Assembly (NCBI GenBank): GCA_033557465.1
Contig: CM066044.1
Span: 191,820,184 to 191,884,183, forward strand
Direction of reading: 5' to 3'
Source of the DNA: Ichthyophis bannanicus
Taxonomy: Eukaryota; Chordata; Amphibia; Gymnophiona; Ichthyophiidae
DNA: 64,000 nt
Shown here: positions 42,052 through 51,633 of the stretch, one piece after another
Layout: every line of letters begins with the position of its first letter
Position numbering within the stretch: position 1 is the stretch's first letter
Made by a program: the position numbers and the translations under genes
The notes under the pieces: generated by a model
What the model was told of the DNA's origin: nothing
Seen by the model: the letters and a program-made list of their open reading frames with translations, nothing else
Databases searched by the model: none

Positions 42052-42857
42052 CCGTGTTTCCCCGAAAATAAGACCGGGTCTTATATTTATTTTTGCTCCA
42101 AAAATAGCACTAGGGCTTATTTTCGGGGTAGGGCTTATTTTTTTACTGATACCGGTAGCACTTGCTGATTGGCTGCCATCTCCTGACAGTCAGCCAATCA
42201 GTGAAGTGTTACCACAGAGCGCACAGGGAAGCAGTGGATGCGGGCAGCGACAGCCCCTTGGAGAGAAGGAAGAGGCCCGCAGCGCAGAGACAGCACCGGC
42301 AGCTGATCGGCATCGGGGAGTGGAGCAGGAGGAAAGCTCCTCCCTGGTGGGGAAAGAAATTAAAGATGCGATTAGATTTAGGAGTCAAGCGACGCAAAGC
42401 GGTCAAAATGGGAAAACTCCGTTCAGCTCAAATATAAAAACAGACATACTGGTAGCAGCCAACATTGCATTCATTTCACTGGCTGTAAGGCAGGGAGGAC
42501 ACAACAGTGGCTTTGAAAGTAGGGGCGCTGCACAACCTCTTTCAGTATTCTCGTGCACGCTGAGAAATTCTTAAATGAAGCACTCGCATAATCCGTATCA
42601 TTGGCCGTAGAGACGCCCACCTTCTTCTTCCGGCTCCCTCTGGGCGCAGCACAGCACCGGCAGCTGATCGGCATCGGGGAGTGGAGCAGGAGGAAAGCTC
42701 CTCCCTGGTGGGGACCCCCCCCCCGGTACCGAATCTGTCAGTCTGTCGATGATCTGCACTAGGTCTTAGTTTCAGGGTAGGGCTTATATTACAGAAATCA
42801 CAGAAAAACGTGCTAGGGCTTATTTTCGGGGTAGGTCTTATTTTTGGGGAAACACGG
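42052..42857. mobile_element. TA-flanked DNA transposon (non-autonomous) in DIRS-F
   Basis: TIRs ccgtgtttccccgaaaataa (left) and ttatttttggggaaacacgg (right), flanked by TA on both sides (42050-42051 and 42858-42859), as in Tc1/mariner-type insertions. Sub-terminal gggcttattttcggggtagg blocks occur inside both ends. A segment of about 65 bp (accggcagctgatcggcatc and on to ctccctggtgggg) is present twice, at about 42290 and 42655. No transposase. Confidence 0.75.
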
Positions 42858-44024
42858 TATTATCACATGATAGTTTTCTGTACCAACATGAATTCTTTCC
42901 TTCTACAGACTTACCACATGGTAAGTCGCTTTTCAGCTCTTGTTTCTCTACCCTCTTATCCAGTTTTTCCCCTGTAAGAGTGATACCTTGGCACTGGAGG
43001 GCTTCTTCTTCAGCCTTTCTAGTCTTTCCATTCCATTGTGGAGTCTTTTCTCTCGAATAAACTCCCTTCTTTTTGCTTGGGCAGCTCATCAGACAGGGAT
43101 AGAGATTTCTTACTCTTGTTCTGTCTGTTCTTTCTGTTTTACACAGAAAGATTCTCTCTGCTGTCTTATCAGCAGCTGCCCATGCAGGAGCTGTAGTGAT
43201 TGGACCACTGGTACTTTTTCACAAGTATACACAGTTGTCCTTAGTAGTGATTCCAAGACAGTGCATACATCTTTCTTGGGCAATCCTTATCACTACAGGC
43301 TTATCACACTATCTTCTATTCTCGCCATCTCCAATTCCTTTGGGTTTGGCAGCATAGTTGACGTGGCTGCTGGCTTTTCCAACAACCAGTTCTATCTCCC
43401 AATTCTCTTGCATAATGCTCTCTGCAATTTTACAGAGAAGCTTTCCACTATGGGCCCTTGCTAGAGAGCATGGGTTTTTTTCTCTAATGACTATCCTAAT
43501 GGTTGAAAAAAGGCTTCCTCAGTCATGCCCCCCATGACTGTGAGGGTTCTTCATACCCTACTATTTCCTTTTAAAACAAAGGACATAAGCCTTCTCTACG
43601 TGAAAGCCTAAAGAGTGGTCAATTCCTACAGGGAATATGCTCTTTTTTCCTTGCAGTTTGTCCTCAGGGTATCCTAATCCTTCAGGGACAGCACATATTT
43701 AACTAAAGAATGCATGATACCCTTTTTGTCCCTCAAGTGGGTCAACCTGGTATCTCATTCTTATGCGTTCTCTGTCCCTTTACCATGCTAGAGTTCTACA
43801 AGACTCAGGACTTGCTGCTTACTGACTCTCTTTTCACGTAACCATCCTGCTTATTTCACTGGATAGCATTCCCATCATAACCAGGGGGAATAGATTCTCT
43901 ATATATCTTTTCAAGTAGGTTCTTCCTTCTTGTTATCAGATGAATCTTTCCTCTTCACATCTCTCATGTGAATGTACTTATAGGCATATCTCTGCTTAAT
44001 TGCAGACATTTATCTTTCGACCTA

Positions 44025-44145
44025 TATATTCATATATATATATAGATATATAGATAGATATGTCTGTCAGCTGTGTGTGCATATGCTATGCCCTTCTAGA
44101 TCTCACTATATATATATATATATATATCCTGTATATCTATATATC

Positions 44146-44186
<41 letters not shown>

Positions 44187-44190
44187 ATCT
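44025..44190. repeat. TA-rich microsatellite
   Basis: Runs of (ta)n with interspersed gatagata and gtgtgta units. Simple repeat within DIRS-F non-coding sequence. Confidence 0.9.
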
Positions 44191-45038
44191 GCCGAGATAC
44201 TTTATTTTAGGTAGATATGTATTTACATACTTATCTATCTGTCTATGCTCATATAGGTTTTACCTTCCTATATGTTCCAAACAGTGGGCTTTACCCATGT
44301 CCATGCTGTTCCACAGCATGTTTGGGGTGCTACTCACACAACCACTCCTGTGGTACTGACAGCTCCTTCCATAACCCTAGGTTTAGGTATCCCTGAAGCT
44401 CCATGCTCCATATCTTTCCTACCTTTCACCAGTTCGGAAAGACATGGCGGATCTTCAGTAGATCTGAGGTTCCAAATCCTCAGACACCTATCCTTTCTTT
44501 GGGAATACGGGGTTTTTTCCATACCCCTTCTTCCCTCAAGGACTAGGCCAGTTTGTCCAAATCGGTCAGTCTTCCTCTTGCTCCTAAGTGCGAATAACTC
44601 TGCAGCCAAAAGAGTTTGCAGCTTTTTCCATAAAGCTTCCCACTGAAGGCCTACCGTTTTTGTACTACCCCAGTCGAATCCTGGTGTCACCTTTCTCTTC
44701 CAGATTTTGAACTTCACCTTCACTCAGTGAGGTCACCTTGGAGATTCCTCTACTGGATCCCCAGTAGATTCCATGAGCCTCTCTACTTCCTGCAATCCAG
44801 TAGGTGAGGTCCATATTGCAATTGTTCATTTCAATATAATATTCATGATAATTATCATACATACAAGGACTCCTTGCCTGTAGTCCTATTTTAGGTTAGC
44901 TGTTTTTTACAGCTCCTTTCTCTTTCAACTCCTACCCTCCATCCTCAGGATGCCTGGCCAAATGAGGGGTAGCATGTTTTCAATTCCCAACATGCTAGGG
45001 CCCCAGGCATCTTAGCTTGGGAGTCCCCATATGTGGGC

Positions 45039-45130
45039 CTCGGTTCACACCTTCACAACCCATTACTGTTAGTACAAGGACTCCCGCCGGGATGCCTCGT
45101 TTGGTCAGGCTGTCCTCAAACACCTGTTCC
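45039..45130 (+). pseudogene. Recombinase C-terminal block of DIRS-E
   Basis: Reads SVHTFTTHYC, KDSRRDASFGQAVLKHLF, the last catalytic block of the tyrosine recombinase with its nucleophile tyrosine (HY). An in-frame stop follows HYC. It lies directly before the internal complementary region and right ITR assigned to DIRS-E, so it is the tail of the gene broken at 39179. The HxxR box between the two is missing. Confidence 0.7.
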
Positions 45131-45617
45131 ATTCCTAATCAGCTCCTACCCACCTACCCTGGTTGGATGCCAGAGATCCATGGGGGGGAGGTGAAGCCCT
45201 CTGCAAGGGCACACAACCATGGGGTCTCTCCCTGGCATCTGCAGCTAGGGAGTCCCCATATGTGAAGACTCATTCCTGCTTGTTCCTGGAGATAGCACAG
45301 TTACTTACCTGTAACAGGTGATCTCTGGGAACAGCAGGAATAAGTCTTCACAACCCACCCACCTCCCCTAGGAGTTGTATCTCTCTATCTTTCCTTTCCT
45401 CTCTCTCTTTGTCTCAGCTTTAAAACTCGAACTGGAGAGAGGCGGTTAGGAAAGGCGGGAAGGCAGCGCGCAGACGCGGTGGGATGCTCCCAAAAGCTTT
45501 CTTACTGGACGCTGGGGAGCGTTCCCGTGCAGGCTCCGTCGGTACCGACGATACCCATATGTGAAGACTTATTCCTGCTGTTCCCAGAGATCACCTGTTA
45601 CAGGTAAGTAACTGTGC
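45131..45617 (+). repeat. 3' leader, internal complementary region and right ITR of DIRS-E
   Basis: 45251-45355 joins reverse complements of the two tips (cttgttcctggagat|agcacagttacttacctg). 45429-45617 is the right ITR, best matched by 16411-16575. The tip ends caggtaagtaactgtgc. Confidence 0.8.
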
Positions 45618-46663
45618 TTTGTCTGAAGAATCATGCTGCTTTCATCTGAAGTTATCCTTAGAGTAAGCAAGGTACACATTTATTTGGTGATTCTTACAAT
45701 GGTGGTTGAATATAAATCCAGCATTTAGTTTCTCTATTCCATCCGTCATCCTTCCGGTGCTGCCACTGTTTTCATATTCAGATCCCACTTATGGAACAGA
45801 TGCAAAAAGTCCATGCTTGAGGAAACCCTCCTCTGAACTTTAGCAAACCCTCCTCTGAACTTTAGCACAGAGCTCTAGTATACATGTTTAAAAAACCCCA
45901 AAACACTGTGATCCAGTGCAATGAGCGAAAAAATGTACTAACATGGGAGGGCATGCCAGATGGCTCTGCACGAGTGGCAAGTATAATTTTGTGCATAAAA
46001 AATTGTATCAGCACTCAGTTGCATGCACTGGTATAATATTCTGTGCATAGGATTTTTGCAATACTATTATTTACGCACAAAATAGCTTTTAAGCACATGC
46101 AACTCCAAGTGCTGATTAATACAAAATATTTGTCAAAGGCCCAGCACTTCCTTGTTCCAGCACACATCCCCCTCAGAACTACCTCTTAAATGATGCCAGA
46201 AAAATCTGCAGGTCTTGTATGCTCATGGTAAAGAGAAGAAATGAGCATAAAATCCTCATTAGTGCCAACCACATAAAAACAAACTTACTTTATTCCTCCT
46301 CAGACCCTGCCATTTAGTCTTTGATCTTCTGCACACTTTTCTGCATCTGCATTGACTAGCTAATATCTTCATGAGCTGTACACTGATGTGTACCTGAGGC
46401 TTTGTGCACAGTTAGCTGATGCACAGAATTTGTTTTTATATAGTGTATCCATAGTAGTGCACAAACCTCTGTGCAAAGTCGTCAGGCTTTATTTCATTGG
46501 CCCAAAATTGTACACCTTAAATGTAATCTTTCCCTATAGGTAGAAGTCTATACAGCCATTACACTTAAATGTTCTCTGCTAGCTCTCATGTCAGCTCTAA
46601 TGCCATGCCGAAGTATGGACTTGCACTGGAGAAAGCAGCAATGTAGAGAAAATCACTAAACAA
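45618..46663. other. Unassigned, non-DIRS sequence
   Basis: AT-rich single-copy-looking sequence with a 22-bp perfect tandem duplication at 45823-45866 (aaaccctcctctgaactt..). No gene or named repeat seen. If the exon interpretation is right, this is intron. Confidence 0.4.
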
Positions 46664-47569
46664 ATCTTTGCAGGACAGGGCAGAACGCATCAAACAGCTG
46701 GCAGGGGAGGTCCAGCACCGCACAACGGTGCCAGCTCGCCTTTTCTTCTGCCTGCTGGGACACGTGGCCTCCACGGTCCATGTCACACCCCTAGCCCACC
46801 TGCACATGCGGACAGCCCAATTAGTGCCTGCGTTCAGTGGACCCAGGCCACGGGCTGACTCTGGGACGGGGTCAGGGTCTCCTGCCAACTGGTGAGATCC
46901 CTTGACCTGGGCTGCCTCCTGGCAGGAACGCCTTTCCAGGCGCCCCCACTGCAGAGTACCCTATCCACAGATATCTCCCTCCAAGGCTGGGGAGCTCACT
47001 GCAGAGTTTACCACATTCAGGGTTGCTGGTCCAGGGAGGAAACTGTTACAGATCAACCTCCTGGAATTCCAGGCAGTAGCCCTTGCCCTACATGCATTCC
47101 GCTCCCTCTTGCGGAACAGACCTGTGCTGGTTCAAATGAATAACCAGGTTGCAATGTTCTATATAAACGAGCGGGGGGGGGGGGGCCATGGGCTCGTACT
47201 CCATCTGCCAAGAGGCTGTAGCCTCCCTCTGCTTTGCAATGCACATTGGCATGCTTCTGCGAGCACTCTATCTCCCGGGCCAGACAGCTACCTAGCAGAC
47301 AGACTCAGCAGAGTCCTGCGCCCTCACGAGTGGCATCTTGACTCTGCAGTGGCGAAGAAATTCTTTCACCTTTGAGGCTGGCCCGAGATGGACCTCTTCG
47401 CCTCTATAGACAACACACAGCTGGCTCGCTTCTGCTCAAGGCAGCTGCACCCACAGAGGGTAACGGCAGACATGTTCCTAATCTCATGGTCCGAGGGACT
47501 GCTGTATGAATTCCAACTCCCCTGGTTGCCAAGACTCTGTTCAAAATTCAGAATGAGAGGGAATCTGTG
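46664..47569 (+). pseudogene. DIRS-I: pol fragment (late RT, RNase H, methyltransferase-like region)
   Basis: Truncated on both sides. Shows FFCLLGHVASTVHVTPLAHLHM (about 46740-46808), the RNase H aspartate block STDISLQGWGAH (about 46966-47000), LLEFQAVALALHAF, MNNQVAMFYINE (Asp to Asn at the third acidic site), then DLFASIDNTQLARFCS (about 47390-47440). It is broken at about 47570 by the left end of DIRS-J, after VAKTLFKIQNERES. A G-run at 47172 shifts the frame. Confidence 0.75.
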
Positions 47570-47998
47570 GTTCTCCGGGAATAAGCAGGAAGTCAGCCCT
47601 CACATATGGGTGACGGCACCAACTGAGCTCTCGCAGAAGCATCCCCCCAGCTTTCCAAGAAAGCCTTTGGGAGATGCCACCATTCGTGTGGTCCCCTTCC
47701 CGCCCAAGGGTGCCATCTTGCTCGGTCTCCTTTTTTCCAGTGAGCCCTTCAGATGCTCTCTGTCTTCCCCCCCCCCCCCAAAAAAAAAGTAGATTTTTTT
47801 TCGTTCCTGAGTTCTCTACTCTGCTCTGGTCTTGAACCTCTGTTCTTTCTGCCTACTGTCCTTGGTGCCTCGGCATCAAGTTCGGTACTTCAATTTTCAT
47901 AGTTATCGTCCTTTTTATTTTTACCGGCCTCTTCGCACTTTTTTTCCCCGCTGGCAGCCCAGAGGGTCTTCAACCTCGCAGTGGTAGTTTTTTCTCCC

Positions 47999-49690
47999 AT
48001 GGCTACCAGTGGCTTTAAAAAGTGTGATCAGTGCTCTAAAATAATGTCTTTAACCGACACGCATGACTGCTGCCTGCTTATGGCCTTTGCAAACGGATGT
48101 CCAGCAAGGCTCTGAAGAGCTGCCAGCAGCATCATAATAAGTTCTTCCCTGAATCCTCTATGCCTCCGAAAGCCAGGACCTCGTCCGAGGCCCCGACATC
48201 TTGGGAGGAGCTTTCTGAACCAGAGCGTCATTGTGGGTCCTCAGAGAAGGGGGTATCCCTCGAGGGAACACAGGAAGAAGAAACCATCGAAGGCAGTGTC
48301 CTTGGATGGTTCAGACTGGCCGGGAACCTCTCATGCCCAGTCCCGCAGTCCGAGGTGTTTGTCTGAAGCTTCGGAAAGGTTCCCCAGAAGGATCCGATTG
48401 CAGACCGGCCTCAGTCATCAGACACTATCCTCGTTGAGGATTCCCCTTTGGGGGGAAGCCTGCGGAACATTCTGGCCTCGTCCAGAATGGCGGCCCTGGA
48501 GCACAGTTTATCTGCCTTCATTGGCCCGCAGCAGGCACTGTTGTCTGGCATTTGACATCCAAGACGTCCCCAGAGGCCGAGCCGATCCTCAGTCAAGGTC
48601 ATGCTTGGCGCCCTGTTCGGGGGCTCAGTCATCCCCGGCCAGTCTACTGGGTGTTGACCACAGGGCTTCAGGGGCCTCGAAGCCCAGGAAGCAGCCCGCC
48701 TATGAGTCATTCTTGGAGTACACCGCGAAATCCCTTCTGATTCCCCACTCTCTGAACCTTGGAGGCAGTCCCTGTCAGAGGACATGGGCTTCTTGGACTT
48801 TATCAAGGACACGTCCAAGGCCCTGGCATTCCCGACCGAATCGGAGGAGGACTCTCGGGCGGATGAGCTGGAGATCCTCCAGTACAAGGCCCCTCCTTGG
48901 GAATCGCTCACAGTGCCCATTCCTCCCATCCTGGAATGGCTCATGCTGCACATGTGGGAGACACCAGCATCGGTGTCAGTGGTGAGCAAACGGCTTGACT
49001 CATGTATCAGGTTCACCGGAGCCTGGGCTTCCAGAAGTCACAACTGCCGCACAATTCCATGGTGCCCGCTGGCAAGGAGGCCTGCACCTTGGAAGCCCTC
49101 GGCGGGAAGTGCTACCAGGGCTCGATGCTCATCTGCCAGGTCCAGGCCTACCAGCTGTACATTGGCATGTACTTGAGAGACTTAGCGAAGGAAATTGTCA
49201 GGTTCTCAGCTGGTCTCTCTGAGGAACCTTTGCAGCGGTTCAAGAGCCTATCCAAGGCTATCCATAAGTGCTTCAAATTTGTCTTTAGCAGCCTATGACG
49301 GGTTTGAGTAGGCGTCCCAGGTAGCCGTGGCAGGCATCAGTGCATGCTGCCAGGCTTGGCTTTAGATGTCCAACCTTGAGCAGTGGGTTCAGGACAAATT
49401 GGTCGACGTCCCATGCCAAGGGGAGAACCTCTACGGCAAACCCATGACCGACAAGGCTGCTGAGCTATAGACAGAGTACATGATGAGGGACCAGGCTCTC
49501 CAAGAAGATCACTGCCCCTCCCTAATGGAAGGGCTCAGGTAAAAAGCCCTTTTACCTGAGGAAGGGAGCTGCTTACCGAAACTACCCACCCTATAAGGCT
49601 TCCCCGGCTCCCCAACAGGCCAAGGGACATGGGCATGGCCTGCGTAAGCAGAAGGCTCCAAAACCCCAGACACCTGCTCCAACCCTGCCG
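47999..49690 (+). pseudogene. gag of DIRS-J
   Basis: ATG at 47999 with SGFKKCDQC and SLTDTHDCC. The second half of the Cys module is lost in a small deletion at about 48077. Later blocks: MGFLDFIKDTSKALAFPTES (about 48784-48843), ADELEILQYKAPPWESLTVP, LMLHMWETPASVSVVSKRLD (about 48940-49000), YQLYIGMYLRDLAKEI (about 49150-49197), and WVQDKLVDVPCQGENLYGKP. Multiple frame changes. Confidence 0.75.
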
Positions 49691-49774
49691 GGGGGAGCTT
49701 TTGCTCCTTTAGTATAGCCTCTCTACCCCAAGGAGATCAGAAGCCCAGAGGAGGACATATGGCCATCTATGCCC

Positions 49775-51060
49775 AGAGATGGGTGTACGCCTTCCCTCCG
49801 ACACAGCTGATTGCCAAGACCTTGTTCATAACCCTCTGCGACAGGGCCTCGCTTATCCTGATAGCTCCCAGGTGGCCTTGGCAGCTGTGATTCCCGCTGC
49901 TGCTGCAATTGGCAGTGGAGGCCCCCATCCCATTGGGCACTGCCCCGGCACACCTATCTGAGGAGGGGGGGCTCTCTTCTACATCCCAACCTGGTGTCCC
50001 TGCTGCTGAGAAGATGGTGACTCTCTCGCCCCCTCAACCTTCTGGTTGAGGTTGAGGACATTCTGCTGGCCTCCCGCAAGGCTACTACTAGGAAGGCGTA
50101 CACCCTCAAATGGCACAGTTTCTCTGTTTGGTGTGCCAATCATGGGGCTGATCCTTCTTCTGCCATGTGGCTTTGGTATTGCAGTTACCTTCTCCACCTC
50201 TCCCAATCTGGGCTCCAGTCTAACTCCGAGTACACCTTTGTGCCCTGGAAGCGCACCACCACCAAGTGGATGGTAAGCCCCTCTTGGTCCAACCTTTGGT
50301 GACGCATTTCCTTCGGGGCTTGCTCCTGTCAAAACCCCCGGTTCACTCTCCGGCAACCGAATGGGACCTCAGCGTGGTGTTGGGGTAGCTCACTCGCTCG
50401 CCCTTTGAACCTCTGGCTACCTGCCTCCTTCGCTATCTCTCGTGGAAGGTGGTTTTCCTGGTTGCGGTTACCTCCACGCGCAGAGTTAGCGAGCTCCAGA
50501 CCCTCATGGCAGAGGTGCCCTACACCAGGTTCTACAAGAACAGGGTGGTGCTTCGCGCACACCCCAAATTTCTGCCGAAGGTAGTGTCGCCCTTCCACCT
50601 TAATCAGGAAGTGGTGCTTCCTACCTTCTTCCCTTCACTCATAGGACTGTTAAGAGGGCTTTATCCTTCTACATCCAACGCATCCAAGGCCACCGCAAAG
50701 CTTCTCAGCTTTTCATCTTCTATGACCCCAGTAGACTGTGGGAGGCGGTAACGAAACGTTCGCTGTCCACTTGGATGGCGAACTGTATCACCCTTGCTTA
50801 TAGTCAGGTGAGACTCCCACTGGAAGGCCATTTCACAGCGCACCGTGTCTGGGCCATGGCAGATTCTGTGGCAAACTTGTGCTCTGTCCCGATGGTGGAC
50901 ATCTGCCAGGCCGCCACCTGGTCTTCAGTCCATACTTCACAGCTCACTACTACCTGGAGAGAGAGTCCCGACAGGATAGTGCCTTCGGCCAGGCTGTGCT
51001 CCGTAACCTTTTCAGAGTCTAGGCAACTCCTACACTCCGACCCTTCTGTGTTCAGGCTAC
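49775..51060 (+). pseudogene. End of pol and tyrosine recombinase of DIRS-J
   Basis: Pol resumes at VYAFPPTQLIAKTLF and LILIAPRWPWQL (about 49790-49880). Recombinase blocks: a degraded N-part (50090-50330), SPFEPLATCLLRYLSWKVVF (about 50400-50455), the first arginine in VTSTRRVSELQTLM (about 50466), VPYTRFYKNRVVLRAHPKFL, and the degraded VDICQAATWSSVHT (about 50896-50937), then a frame change. Not functional. Confidence 0.75.
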
Positions 51061-51189
51061 CGGAGTGCTGGTTTCAGCAGACACAGGAGTCCTGTAGTCT
51101 GTGTGCACGGACTAAAATAGCTGCTGCTTGCGGCTCTCCTCATGGGAGTCCTGTTTTTGCTATGGGTTTTTGGTAGCCTGTAGCTGGGT

Positions 51190-51551
51190 AGTTCCATATG
51201 TGAGGACTGACTTCCTGCATGTTCACAGAGAAGGCGTAGTTACTCACCTGTAACGGGTGTTCTCTGGGGACAGCAGGAATCGGTCCTGACAACCCTCCCT
51301 CCCTCCTCCCCTTGGAGTTGCTCCTTTATCATCTTTTATTTTTGCTGTCTTTTAGCTATGTTATCTGACTAAGCAAGATGAAACCCTTGGACGGGAAGGG
51401 GACCGTTCAAGTGTGATGGCCTCTCCCAAAGGCTTTCTTTGAAAGCTGTGAGGATGCTTCATGAGGGCTCCGTCGGTGCCGACGTCACCCATATGTGAGT
51501 ACTGATTCCTGCTGTCCCCGGAGAACACCTGTTACAGGTGAGTAACTACAC
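51190..51551 (+). repeat. Internal complementary region and right ITR of DIRS-J
   Basis: About 51190-51300 holds the joined tip complements. 51380-51551 is the right ITR (ggctccgtcggtgccgacg, gtcacccatatg, then cacctgttacaggtgagtaac). DIRS-K coding begins within 85 bp of its end. Confidence 0.75.
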
Positions 51552-51633
51552 TTTCCCTTCCTGGTGCCTTCATGCTTTTTTTCAAAATGACAGCGCATCA
51601 GGTCTTCGACCTCACTGGGATACTTTTTCTCCC

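Larger units (their letters stand above)
39180..45038 (+). mobile_element. DIRS-F: gag-only, non-autonomous DIRS element inserted in DIRS-E recombinase
   Basis: The left terminus is at 39180 (atctccaggaacaagcagg after a one-base difference). Gag runs 39552-41848 and the rest is non-coding, as in DIRS-G. The gtgaagactc block and right ITR that should follow agggagtccccatatgtg (45022-45038) are missing: the sequence switches at once to the C-terminal recombinase block of DIRS-E. DIRS-F has therefore lost its right end in a deletion that also removed part of DIRS-E. It carries a retroposon (40168-40446) and a TA-flanked transposon (42052-42857). Confidence 0.75.
41849..45038 (+). other. Non-coding 3' region of DIRS-F
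   Basis: No RT, RNase H or recombinase block in any frame. It is pyrimidine-rich, with a TA/TATG microsatellite at about 44025-44190. The distal part (44300-45038) parallels DIRS-G 24300-25060. It holds the transposon at 42052-42857. Confidence 0.65.
16411..45617 (+). mobile_element. DIRS-E: autonomous DIRS element split by three large insertions
   Basis: The left terminus atctccaggaacaagcagg is at 16411 and the right terminus gtaactgtgc is at 45617. The two ITRs are close reverse complements over about 165-190 bp (16411-16575 and 45429-45617), which ties the ends together across 29 kb. Removing DIRS-D (19174-32121), the CR1 (33394-38217) and DIRS-F (39180-45038) leaves a normal gene order: gag, RT/RNase H, recombinase, internal complementary region. 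The RT reading frame resumes in register after DIRS-D (HRRFLRF then HYQYRVLPFG), and pol resumes after the CR1 (WYP then LLLHLSQ). Confidence 0.85.
47570..51551 (+). mobile_element. DIRS-J: DIRS element lacking most of pol
   Basis: Left terminus at 47570 (ttctccgggaataagcagg), right terminus near 51551 (caggtgagtaactacac). Gag 47999-49690, a short pol start, then a jump at about 49770 straight to the end of pol, followed by the recombinase (about 49980-51060), internal complementary region (about 51190-51300) and right ITR (about 51380-51551). Reverse transcriptase and most of RNase H are deleted. Same subfamily as DIRS-B, -C, -K and -L. Confidence 0.8.

Noticed and set aside
44025..44190. 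TA-rich tract as a replication origin or regulatory element
   Set aside because: Simple microsatellite with no supporting context.
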